A DNA stretch of 64,000 nt from Chaenocephalus aceratus (lineage: Eukaryota > Chordata > Actinopteri > Perciformes > Channichthyidae): positions 23,851,236 through 23,915,235 of the forward strand of contig CM043801.1 of NCBI GenBank assembly GCA_023974075.1. Reading direction: 5' to 3'. Each line of letters opens with the position of its first letter. Within the stretch, counting starts at the first letter, position 1. Below are positions 45,067 to 58,200 of this stretch, piece after piece. Both the position numbers and the translations under genes were made by a program. Under the pieces are notes generated by a model, which was not told where the DNA came from, did not search any database, and worked only from the letters and a program-made list of their open reading frames with translations.

Positions 45067-45159
45067 TCTGGTAGGCCAGACGGTGGGGTTGACATTACCT
45101 TGTAAAATGTCAATAACGCTTAGCAAGCATGAGAAGAATAGCACAAACCAAAAAAGTCC

Positions 45160-46806
45160 AATCAACAATAAGCTTTTATTTAGCAACAATAGAAATTACG
45201 TTCTGATACCCAAAAGAGCGATAACAGAAACACCTAGAACCTACAGCAGCTATCCACAACTTTAGAAAGGGAATATTCAGTGCTTGATTGTGAGGGTAAG
45301 GCTTGCATAGTTATAGTGATGCACATGCGTTTATTGTCACAGTTTCATTTTAAATAGATATAGCTAAATATAATCAACTATGGCAAGACTTTAACAAACA
45401 CACGTTTCATAAGTGCAGAGCCAGCGTCCCTGCTTTAGTATAGTTAGAAAAAAGGGCTACTGTGTCCAGAGTCAGGTAGACTTATGTGCAACGCTTTTAG
45501 TCTCTATACACATCTATACAGTACATAGTTAAGGACTTAATGATATTATATTTAAACATTTATTTAATTGAAAAAGCTTTGTTGTTGTGGTAGTGGATAT
45601 GATTCTTGTTGGATGTGGTGACAATTTCCTTGCTATTAAATTCACAGAGAAACGGTTAGACAGATCAACAACCGATTGCAGGACACCGAAAAACAATCTG
45701 TTAAATTAGTCAAATTACATGCACCATTAATTTAGCTACAAATTGAAAACATAGGGAATGTTTCCAAATTGCCTATTTGCAAACCTCATTGCACTATAGT
45801 ATGCAAGCAGTGTCCGAGTTGAATAAACGCTTATCAGTGTGCTCAAAATGCATCGTGCGTCTCTGCACTGAAGGGAAATGTTTCCAATACCAGCAGGAGT
45901 TATCTACAACTACAAAATTAAGGTTGCACTCCATCTATCTTAACATATAAATACATATTTCTAAAATACATTCTAGTTTTTCCAATACATGCCTCTACCA
46001 TACTCAAGTGGACATGAACCACAATAAATAAGAAAATGTTGTTGTGCTTCATTGTTCACACATCGAAGAATGTCTCCGTGTTGCCTTCAGACTTTTGAAG
46101 CATACTTGTTTAACCCTACCTGGTGTTCTGCAAGAACTCCATGATATTAAAGTGGTGCAGGGACCACGCATTTTTTTAGGCCGACCTGGAAGTTAGCACT
46201 GCATTAATCCCATAACAACAAGTCAATAGGATTTGTCTATCAGGCTTTGGATTAGACTCTTAAATATCTCAGTGACAAACAAAAGGTTAAGTACACGTAT
46301 TGTTCAGAAAGACAATCTTAACAACTTAAACCCACATCTATGTTTGAGGCATAAATTCAACCGCCAGGAGACCATAGCTAACGTAAGGCTATAAACAATC
46401 TACACAGTTGCATAGCTGAGGTCACCACCACGACGCTAAAGGCAGACTAGTGTTTGGCGTGATGCAGTTTAGTAGTTTAATTTAGCCACTTGTTAGCAAC
46501 CACCTATTTAAAGACAGGTAAAAGCTTAAAGCCTGGTATTTATGTAGAGCAACAGAACAGTACAATATCTTAAACTAGTGTTAATCACCAACCTCCGTCA
46601 TTTATATCAAAAGCAAGTCACCAAAAACATATTGACTTTGTCACAAAGGACCTGGAAATGTTAAAACTTTAAAAGCCAACTCATTTAAGGATTCATTCCT
46701 GCATCACGAATGGAGCCCTTGCATAAACCCCAGTACAGCAGTTAAAGTTCAAAGATGGTAAAAGAAGACATCCGTTTGTATGCAATTTGTGTGTATTTTA
46801 TACATA
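45160..46806 (-). other. OSBPL1A 3'UTR (inferred)
   Basis: About 1.6 kb without coding exons or recognised repeats lies downstream (minus strand) of TAA. AATAAA signals on the minus strand occur at 45564-45559 and 45180-45175, and either could end the transcript. A 70-bp LINE-tail fragment follows near 45000-45066. Confidence 0.5.
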
Positions 46807-49800
46807 TTAGTAGATTTCAGGCAGATTAGTGTAGTTTCTCCCCCAGTAGCCTTTCGAGTAGAGCCAGTCCTGAGCTTTGGTGTGAGGGTTGGGTCCTTGT
46901 TGAAACCACCTGCAGAGTTTTAACAATGAGAAACATCTACTTAATAAGAGTAAAGCACTTTGAGGTAGCAAATAGATGACAAAATTAAAAACACACAAAT
47001 ATCACAACACTGCAAAAATTATTGTTCAAACTAAATTCCAATGAAATGTATGAGAGTCTTGTCAAATCCATCAATAACACACAGCTGTAGTTGCATATGT
47101 TATCCTGGGGAGGGTGGTGTAGTGCAGCACTTCACATAAACACAAAGCAAAGCTTAAACCAAACCTTGGACCAAGTGCAGCGCTCCTTCTCAATTATTAT
47201 ACAGGGTTGGCATAATTGATAACACAAGACAACAGGGAGGCATTAGTGTAAACAATAGCAATGGGGCAATGAGCGCACAACATCATATTTACTAACTAAC
47301 CTGTTTTTCCATTCATCTGTGGATTTGGTGCGATTTTTCCGGGCCATTCTCTGTTTTTCCTCAAGTCTCTTCTTCTCTGCACTTGCCAAATCTATAAAAA
47401 AAAGGCATAGATTTAGAAACATGAATACCACCAGGGAAGGTATTTAAGCAGATGTAGTAATATGGCCTCATTCTAGGTTATCCAATGTACCTATATCTCC
47501 ATTCTCCATGGCGCATATATCAGGTCTGAAGCGACTGTCTGTTTGGGGAATAACTCCCTCCATGCTCTTCTCCAACTCGTTTAGGTGCATGGCGAAGGAA
47601 GAGAATGCATAGAACTGAGAGAATATATTACCACAACATTTCAACTGTCAGAGGATGTGCAGCAACATACAGGGTTTCCTCACATTTCCGGACTTTAATA
47701 GATTTTCGACTTTTATCTTTCGTTATGAAAACAATACTTTTCTTTTTTGCAATACTGTTTTTTCAAGACATGAAAATCACAAAACATCCAATTCAATACT
47801 TCATAGGATTCCACATCATACACAAGTCCTAACATTATAGTTTCACTATGTAAAGAAAGCCATGCAAAAAAGTTTAACAAAAAAGACTTCAAAAAGTCCA
47901 GTATGTTATAAAAAGGTCAAAAGTCAAATACTATTTTAAGTATTATTTTTCACAAAAAAGTCATAACAAGTCGGAGTATAGTGTTGTTGTCCTGTCTCCG
48001 GTACCTTGGCAGAGTTGTCTGGCCGTGGCGTTATCTTCCAGATGAGCTCGCTGCCGGGGATCACCGTCACCGTCTCAGCGTCAGGTGGAGGAACCTCCTC
48101 CGGCTCCTCGTCCACACTGCTCTGGGGTAACAGAGACACACAGACATACGTTTCACCCAGAACAAGAGGCAGAACACAGTAGACTTTTAAAGCAATGCAA
48201 TACCTGTTTATTCCCCTTCTTTTCATCCAGATTCTTTTTGTCACTCTTTTTGTGGGCATCAAAGGCAGCGGGGTCTACTGTGTAAAGGCAATCAGTCCAT
48301 TTGCCATATATTGCACAGAGCTTCTTTTTGCTGCAAACGTACGAAGAAGAAGAAATGCTATAAAAACACAGCTTTGGATGCCTTTGATATTTGACATGTA
48401 TTTCAGTGTAACTGTTCTGAAAGCTTGAGGAGTAAAACTGATTTGACATAAACTGATTAAACATAAGACACAACTGTCATATTCACGTTGCTTTCAGGCA
48501 ATACTAAACATCAGAAATTCAAAAAGGTAATTACAAATAAGGAAGATACCTTTTATCCAAGATGAATCCCTCCACTTTATGGAGCTCTTTCCCAAAGAGG
48601 CCACAGGGTTTGAACATCATGCTGCATCTCTCTCCGGTCCTGCCACAGAACGACAGACTGTTTACCAATTCTCTTTCACTTTTCTCCTTCTGCGCGCTGA
48701 GGCTCTCAAACATTAATTATCCTGCGCCTCTATTCTGATGGCAAGTGTCCCAGTTCTGCTTCCATGATCAATAAGCTGAATCTCAAAGTAGACCAACACC
48801 CCACTGGAGAGCGCAGACTACAGAAGAATATGCCCATGCACCCCGGTCTCTGTGCATGCACATTCACCAGGCGAGAACGCATTTGCAGACAAACAGAGAA
48901 GCACAAAGAGAAGGGAATCATTCTTACTTGTGATTGATCACTTCCACACTGCCATACTGCTCAATCCAAAGCTGACCGACAATGATGTTATGGACACAGC
49001 AGGTGGGGTTTGTCCAGGTGTAGCTTTCATTATATCTGCAATAAAGATAAAAGATGAAACTCATTCAAAAAGGCGTCCGGGCAGACTTGTAAAGCAGTTT
49101 TAAACCGTGCACTCACTTGGGCAGCTCCAGTGTGATGAGTCCTTTGGGCTCAGCTTCTATACTTTTACCCCAAAACTTGAGTTTGGGGTAGATGGAGCCA
49201 TGGAAGACAAAATCCTCTTTGAGGCCCTCAGCATGAAAGGCACTGACTGGAGGGTGGTGGCTTACCTGCTCCGACACCCACCTGAAGCCCAGATCGTCTC
49301 TGATGGAGAAGAGGGAGGAGCTTCTTATGTTATACATCTTCAATTAATGTTTAGTTTAATATGACCCATAAAACATTTGAGCATTGAAGGCACCAATGAC
49401 TCCATTGTCTCACCTGATGAGCTCATAGGTCTCCCCCAGCAGGGGGTTGAAGGGTTTCCCAGTCCTGTCCCACTGCGACGCTACTGCCGACACAGCAAAC
49501 GCTGCAACACACTACAGAGCACTGGTGTATTATAACCAAATTACGAGTGACTCATTCCATTTTTGATAATGACAACAAATATACTAGGAAAAGAGCTAAA
49601 ACATAACTTTAATGATAAGCGACAGATGACACTGTTTTTTAAGCAAACTTTGAAGTGCAGTACCTTCATCCTCTCAACGGAGTCTGTCGCTGTGTTGGCC
49701 TGGTGGATGAGGTAGGTGTGCTCCATGTACTCTGATAACCGCTGGAGGAAACTCAGAGGCTCATTGAATATCACAGGCATGGCAATCTTTGACAACTCCT

Positions 49801-52293
49801 GAAAAATATGTGGGAGAAGACAGGATCATTGAAACGTGGAAATACTGTTAAATACAAATATTTTATGACCAAAAAATGTAGGTCTTTTGAGACCTGGATG
49901 GATGTATACTCATAACATCCACAGTTATATTACATGTTTTGGTTGTGTTGCAAACTGACTCTTTTCCATCTATTCAAACACTCAACTGCAACAACTATGT
50001 TTTATCCGACACACACAAACCAAATGCACTGATTTCAAACACAAGGAAAGGAAAAAGTGGTAAAACAATGAATAATTAACTTATCTCTACACAACAACCA
50101 CATGATTGCACTCTTTCACAAACTCTATGCGTACCCCATGTCTGTATATCTATCCGTCTACCCTCTGAATTGCGTATTCATGAATCATTAGCCACGTTTA
50201 ATTGGGGAATAAAACATTAATAGACATTATTAAAGGTAATTAACTTCAGGCAGGCACTGGGTGAGGAGGACTGCGCTCCCTTAGGACTTGAAGACACTGA
50301 TATTAATGACTATATTTCCAAAGCCAGAAGTTAGGGAGGAAGTACAAGAGCAATTTATCACAACCCAAAAACTTTGAGTAAGATACATTTCACAAGCCTA
50401 CTTAAAAACAATACCTTTGTTTTTGCCCAACAGTAAAGTGAAGCAAATATAAGGGTACATCTGCCTAAGGAAAATAGTGTTCTCACCATGCCAATGCATT
50501 TTTTCAGGATACTCCAGATGCTGACGTCATTCCTGGAGAACATGGGAGCCGGTAGTGATGTTCTGGAAAGAGAGGGAGAATACAGTCAACCTTGAGAGAA
50601 AATGTCATTAGAAGATTGTTTGTTTACTTTTTGTGTAAAATTCAAACAGCAAAAACTGGCATCTGAGGATAGGACATCTGGTCTCCTCCACACTCAAAAT
50701 AATGTACTTCCATTACAACAATACTATTTTGCTTGCACTATTTAAAAGCAGACACCACAGCTTGAACTGATGTTTGGATACACAGTCACCTGACACCTGT
50801 AAGCTAATGAGCTTTCAGCTGGCCTTTCCAAGCCTCATGCAATACACATGAGTGGATTTACAACTGCATGTGTTGGTTTACAAGACCAGTTATAAGATAC
50901 ACTCCTTAAATTGGTATTTCATGTGAAACTTGGCTCAAAAACATCAACATTTCTGTAGATTCATTGTGGTTGAGCGTTTTAACTCACGCAGTACACACAC
51001 AACTGCTTTTCTCCTCCCTCATATGAAGCCTTTGCGGCTGCACTAAATCCTCTTTGTGCTGTTGTTGAGTTGATCTTCCAGCCTGGCTAACAGCTGTAGT
51101 GAGGAGTGTTTTACAGGTATGCTTGCTGGAGGCAGATGGTGCGCTTGTTTAAAAGTGTGTGGAAGCAACTACACAAATAAAAGCCATTACTTCAGCTAAA
51201 TAAACAGAGAGGTTAGGAGTGGGGGTTTGCTCCATCTGTGGGATGAGCAGCGCGGTGATGCATGGCAGACTTGACGTCTGGCCTAGCTTGTGTTCCTCTG
51301 CCCAAAACATTTGAAACTGAAACACAGGCCAACTTAAAGTGAGAAAGGACTTTCTATACACATGGACATGCTATATCCAAATGTTAAGCATTCAGATCTT
51401 ACAGCCAAAGAGCCAACTGATAAATGCAGACCAATTATCCATTATCCTAAAGAGTGTACAGTATACTGTAGTAAGCAGTCCTTGTAATACAGAACAGGAA
51501 GAGCAGAGAGATGTTGTCCAACCCATCTTCAGGCAAACGGGGACAGCTGTATCTTTGAACGACAGGAGCAATTCCAAATAAACAGACACCTCATAAATCC
51601 TTAATGCACAACACACACAAGTATACACGCAGAGCTAGCCAGCCAGTCCCCTTTCCTCCAACTCTGAGCCAGCACTTGTTGAATTATTCATGGCTCACTT
51701 GTTGGATTAAGGGAGAGAGGCCGAGCCAGAATCAGCATCCACGGAAATGAAAGAGATTGTCGAATCTTCACGGGAATATGAAAAAGAAAACCCGCGCCAA
51801 TCACCAAGCACTACGTTGATTATTCGCCTGGACAGTTGGATCCGTCAGGAAAAACCAACCCGGCTATTCTCTGTGGATTGGGTGCTCAAACAAAAACACC
51901 TGACTAGAACAGAGCGGAGTGTAAAGCTGGTTTCTCATTACACCCACTGTGCCTTATTACCTGCCTATCCTCCTGCTGACTGAGGTCTGCAACCAGTCAT
52001 CAGGCACACATACTAACAAGTCACATTTATGATATTCAATTTAGTTTCAATTCAAAGTTATACACTACTAAATCCAGCCACCAGTAGTGAATATCATCTT
52101 AAACAAAGCCTTGCACATAATAAACAGTGAATGGGCTGTACTGTGAAGAGTATTCTGTATGTCCACTTGTCCCTTAGCCATCTTTGAAATCCAGAAAACA
52201 AGCATGACATCATAACTGGAGCACGTCCCACCTTTGATTCTCCACTCCGTTCTGTTGGGCGGGTGGGTTGCCATGGTTACCCTCCCCTGACAT
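46807..52293 (-). CDS. OSBPL1A: OSBPL1A short form (ORP1S-like) from internal ATG
   Basis: ATG 52293-52291 inside exon 52418-52232 starts [11 protein letters not shown]. Read to the shared stop it gives 437 residues, the same length as human ORP1S, whose start lies at the equivalent place before the [11 protein letters not shown] segment. The ORD contains [35 protein letters not shown], the OSBP signature EQVSHHPP (exon 49299-49117), [15 protein letters not shown] and [17 protein letters not shown]. This domain binds sterol and PI4P-type lipids in a closed barrel. The use of this start needs a separate promoter in intron 52419-53769, which I cannot demonstrate. Confidence 0.65.
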
Positions 52294-55200
52294 TCCGGTA
52301 GGCCCCCTGAGTGCGCTGGGACGGTGGAGACTGCTGCGAAGAGGGGCGTCTCTGCCCTCGTCCTCTTCACAGGAAGGACTGGCCACAGACAGGAAGCCGC
52401 TCACCGAGAGCTCCGACTCTGTGGGATGATGAGAGGGGGCAGATGCCAGGTCATGCCAAACACACACACACACGGACACACACGGACTCGAGTGGCCGGC
52501 TCGGAAAGCTGCACGACACTGTCTGCGAAATAAGCACTTGTGCTCGAGTTGCTCTCCAACTTCCTCCTTCCTCCCCAGCCAAACCCCACCTGAGGATTGT
52601 GTTCCAATGAGAGGCCACACAGAGGCTTCATTTCCTCCAACATTGTTTGCTCTGTGCTCTCTGGATGCTACTCCTCCCCCACCAGGGACATTACAGGTAC
52701 TGTCAGTGACACAAAGGGGAGGAGAGGATAGTGTGTACAGTCTAAAGACACAACAGCTGCATGTCTGTAGTCTCTAAACAGTCATCGAGGTTTTATATCT
52801 TAACATGTGAAAATATAAATGTGCACAGTTTAGTGTACAGTCAGTGTGTCTGGCTAGAGGATAACTCGGGAGATATCGATAAATAATGCAATGATTCCCG
52901 ACAGAAACATGGTGTAGAAGGAAGTCTAGTGTAAATAATCACCATGGGGAGAAGCTATCTTTGTAGAATCCATTATAGATGTTGCTGATGTGTATGCTCC
53001 ACATGGTAAACATGCTCGCACTGTACATTTGTTTTGAAAATGCTTAAAAGACTTATGTTGAAAACTAAAGCAGTAAGGCTAATCACCAGCTCATAAGCTC
53101 TCAGTAGAAGAGAAGCGGATATTGGCAGTGTTGTCTTGGCAATTTAAGAGACGGATAAGGTGCCAAAGGAGTGTCATTGGGTTCAACCAAATACACACAC
53201 AAGCACAGTGAAGCTTAATTTCTTAACAACCTACTATTCTTTTATTTAAGTGAGAATGAAACACTGAAGAAGTTCAAAGCAAGAACAACATGCATTGCTG
53301 GAGGTACATGTAATTACAGTTACAATTCTTAAAGTTACCCTGTGGAGCTTCTTTTTTTATAACCATACAAATGTCCTTTTCTAATAGTTTTCACTGACAC
53401 TATTAAATGCCTTCTTCATTAAAAAATTGCAGATTATTTATTTGTTAATGTGCATTGTTTACATCGATGTTTGCAAACCAGCACTCTTCTTCCCTGTCCT
53501 ACTTCTCTGCGCTGTGCTGCCTAACTGCTGACAGATGTTAAACAGCAGAAAAGGGAGAAACCATCGGCAGACATGTGTGTCCTTTTCCTGAATAAACAAA
53601 ACAAGGACCCACCAGGAAAACCCTCGGGAGCTTTACAATCAGAGAAATGAGCACGCCGTGGCCGTGCAACTGTATGAAGCACGAGATATACTATACTACA
53701 GTACTGATGTAGTTTAACTCCAGTAGTGATATTAACTCCTTTACTTCAGTAACACTCCAGGTATCTCACCTGACACAGCGTCATAGAAGTCATCTTCAGT
53801 GAGGGTACTGAGGGTGGACGACCTCCTGCTCTCACTCAGGGACTGCCTGAGTTCGTAGTGGTCGGTTGATAAGGTCTCCAGAGCCTCTGTCAGAGCTTTG
53901 TTCTTCTCCTCCTCTTGCTCCAACTGCAGGCTCCACACCTGAAAACACAGGACCACCAAACAGATGAAACGTACACAGACACACACTTATTTATATATCG
54001 TTCCAACATGTGAGCAGTATATTTGTCATGGAAAATCAGATTTGTGACTGACTGGTGGTTTGATTGATATGAAGGTATTGATCTGCTTATCTAGCTGCCA
54101 GTGTGTGCGTCTTTGTGGTTCTCATGGCAGGTCATTGTTCTGACCCTGCCCACATATCTGGTTTCCTCCAGTCGGAACAAAACACCCAGTCTCGGACAGT
54201 TCTGAAGCCCAGGATTGAGTGTCCCTTCATGGCAACCCGAGCCAGGCCACTGAGGGACAGACCAGCTGAGTGTTTCCTATTGTCTAACGCTGCCGTTGTA
54301 CGTCCTTTGCTAACCACACAGAAGGCGGGAAAGTCAACCAAAATCCACAGATGCTCGCACAAATTACATAACATTTGATAATCGCTATAATCACACCTTT
54401 TGTTAAAACAATTAGAAAAGGACATTTAGGACTTCAATGCATCTCTAATTAATATAAAAGGAGAGAAAAAATATTCTCAAAGTAAAGAAAGCAATAATTT
54501 ATGAAAGCCTCCACGGTTTATAAACACTCAGTCACCTTGGGAAAGGCAGCGGAGAGAAACAGGAGCTTGTAAATCTGAGACGGCAAAGCAGAGCAAACGT
54601 CTTCTTTTGAAGACCAGAAGTTTATCCTCATCTCTTACACTGCCTGAGTTACTAACAGCTGTGTGCACAGCCATGCAAAGAGAAACACCTGCCAGTGCAC
54701 CTGCTCGAGGGTAGGGTTAGACTTCATGCCCGTTACTCCAACTCACTGATTTCCTTTTCAGATAGTTGGTTTAAACGGAGACAATGTTTAGGTTATCACC
54801 TTCCTCCTTATGTGATCAACAAGCTCACACAAATCATTTCTAAGATATTAACTGTGGTATTCTCATAAAAGGAGTACATCAAATGGCCCTGAGTGTCTGT
54901 CAGCAGCTCAGGAACATGAAGAGCTCCAGACTCTTGTGGTCGAGATCAGGCCACATGAGGAAGTGGAAACTCTGAGGGGCATATCAACCAATTTGCTGAT
55001 TGTTTTTTCCTTCAAGGCTGACGATCTAGCTTTTGGTAATAAATATTGATCGGTTTAAATGCACGCATTGTTGACCCGAGTCACACAAATACAAGCCAAG
55101 GGTTTATCATGTAAATACTTTCCTGAAATACATTCTGTAGACCCGATTCCTTTTGTGCCGTAGACTTCACTCGGCACAACTTCATCATAGATACAGTAAA

Positions 55201-58200
55201 CAAAGGTGAGAATGACTCATGTGCAACAATACACAGATCCTAACTCAGCAACAGAGAATAACACAGCTCTGGTCCATGTGCTAAAGTTGATATTAATATA
55301 AAGCTGAATATCGGAATGTATCCAAAAACACACAATCACAGTTATCCAAGTCCATGCGAAAAATAATAGACTAACGTCGCAATAAGATCTTTGCTGTAAC
55401 TGTGAGAGAAGCTCATTAGCAGCTTCATAAACACGAGACTCAACAGCTGCCTGGCACCTGCAGCCAGGAGAAACTTCACTGTTGCAGTCATGTCCTCACT
55501 CTTCCTATGCTCTATGTTTAGCTCCTGTAGGTCATGTTCCTAAATAAGATACATGTAAATACAATTCTAAATGTGAGAAACTCACACAAATATATATTTT
55601 TCCTCCAACTGTGAGATATGTCCTACACACAGCTATATAAAAAGTATGGACACTAATTGGATTTTTATCACGAGGAAAAAATACATCTAGGGAAAAGCAG
55701 TATTATCATACTGTTCCAAGTTGTGCAAGTCTTCAAGGAACAAGCTCTTGCTAATGAGACACATTTCACAAAATAGAATGCCTCCCCAATAATTAAATTC
55801 TCTTTTTTTTTTTTAAACGTATGGTTATAAAGTAAATGAGTCTGCTGTTAGGGAGCTGGTGTTAACACTTCCTGTCCCAGGCACTTGGCTTAAAAGCCCT
55901 TCCAGGAACAGAACACTTTGTTGTGTAACTATCCCAGCCAGCTCTTTAATTCTCCCAGCATCCTCTCGCCTGAACACAAACAGCGCTATTTTAAGCCCTG
56001 CTGAGGCTGTGCTGTCGCTGGAGCCCGGGAGGGAAGCTTCTCCTTGGCCAACACCCCACAGGGGAGAGCATCGTCTTTGTTTTCAAATGTAGCTTTCTCT
56101 ACTGAGAGGGGAAGCACATTATTATAGCTTTACACAGTACTGAAATATGTAACCGTTTGTCAAACTGTACATGACTATATGTTGCCTGGAAGCAACTACA
56201 GTACAACTATTTTAAATCGAGAAATACAGTACCAATTACACAGAAAAACTCTGTATCCCAAGCTTCTCTCTGTGCATCCACACCATTGGCTTTAAAGGTC
56301 AGATTCTGATATGAGTTGAGATACGGTTGAATAAACACTTCCAGATCTCGTATGACCCGGAAAAGAAGAAGGGCAGTGCAGGGACCAACAGGAACATTTA
56401 TCCGTGCCCAGTGAAGTCTATCCTGGGTGAGAGATGGCAGTCAGCAGGTCAGATACCCATGTGGCGACACTTGTTGATGTTAAGGTCAAACGGTACTTTG
56501 TGATTGTTCAAATCCCCAAGGTGTTGTAGGGTGTTTTACAGACTGTTGACAGAAAGCTATGACATACAGCTTAGAAAAAAAAATGTTCTGCCACTCTCCT
56601 GGCTTCAGAGCAAAGCAATATAAACTGACAGATATGTGTATCTTCGTGTCACCACTAAGTGGTTTCACGCTGGAAGCCCCCCATTCGTTTTCTTGACAGG
56701 TGTGGAAGCCTGCTGCCTGAGAAACACTAAGAAAGGATGGGCTTATGAATCTGCGTTGTGTGCATACAAGTTAACAGCAGCGATGTCTCCACTTTACATT
56801 TCGTACAGTCACCAAGCAGTCAGTCAAACTGTGCCCAGTATGCACTGTATACATGTGGCACTCTCACTGGCACTTACTTCCCCTGCAGCTGAAATGGGTC
56901 AGACCACAGATACTCACCGAAGGGGAACACTGCCTTTGCTTTGAAACATGCTTCTTTACATCACATATGCCCGGACGTCATAGTACATCTGTACTGTACA
57001 TTACGCACTGTGTAGACAACACATTGCAGTCTAAGTGGCAGCATCAGAAAGGATCAGTGGCAGACAATGCTAATGGAGGATTAGAGTTAACACTGCCTAA
57101 TACAGCCAATCACAGCAGTGTAGAAATATAATCCAATAAGTACATCTAGTAGAACCAGTTTAGCATGAGATCACTAGTGGATATAGCATGCTTGTTAAGA
57201 CATTTCCTTTTCATTATAATAATCTGGTTGTCGGAAATTAATTGTCTGTCCATATGATACTTCTGGATGATGAAGGCTGCCATAAATGTTCTCAGCCTCC
57301 CTGTGATAACAGTGCCGAGTTATTCCTTGTGACAGGACAGCAGCTGTTGCCAATTCATACTCACATAATGTGGTTTGGCTGTGTGTACAAATACACACAC
57401 CTGTAGATATGGGAATCCATACAATTATAATCCAAATTGCTGTTTTGCTAATAGTTTTTTTCAAAGTACACATCATACATTACAGTGAAACACAAAAGAC
57501 AGCTGCTGTGTTATAATGATTTACAGCCTGGTTAGAAGTGTTACTTTAAATAACACAATATCAAAAATATAATATGTCCCTCTTTATGCTTTTGCTTTGA
57601 CAGAACTCATTACACAATGAGAAGATCTCAGTAAAAAGAATCAATGAGAAGTGTAATGCTCAGTACCACTTTAAATATGCTCAATTTAACACTCAGAATG
57701 CAGATCATTACATACCTGATAATGACTTCCGCATATTGATGAATACCATATGCACAATATGCCAACGCTCAACAATCAGCCATCAAATCAAAGCCACTAA
57801 AAACATCAGAATCAATCAATTCAAACACTTCACGCTACAGTGAGGCACCAGGGACCAGCCCATATGCAAGCACAGCCATTGCTTAGCCAACAATGAAACA
57901 ACCAGATTAGATACAAGAAGAACAACTGTTTGGTTTGTACCTGTGCAGATACTGGATGAGTGCCGTCACTGTCTCCTCTTGCTCCTCAGTTTGGATGCTC
58001 TGGCATGTGAAAGTGTGCCTGCAAGCGTGTATTTTCACTGAGTGAGGGTGAAAGCATGTATCTCCAGCTGAGCCTGTGAATATGCACGCGCTTCAGTTTC
58101 CCCGCTCAATGCACAGCCTTTCCCTAGAGCGGGAGTGTGTGGAACCAAGTCCAAGGGTGTGTGACTGTATGTGTGTATCAACACTGATCTGCAAGCTGAA

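Noticed and set aside
57939..58000. Extra OSBPL1A exon ending CAG|GTACAA on the minus strand
   Set aside because: Frames that would join neighbouring exons contain stops or lack an acceptor; the flanking coding exons already join in phase.
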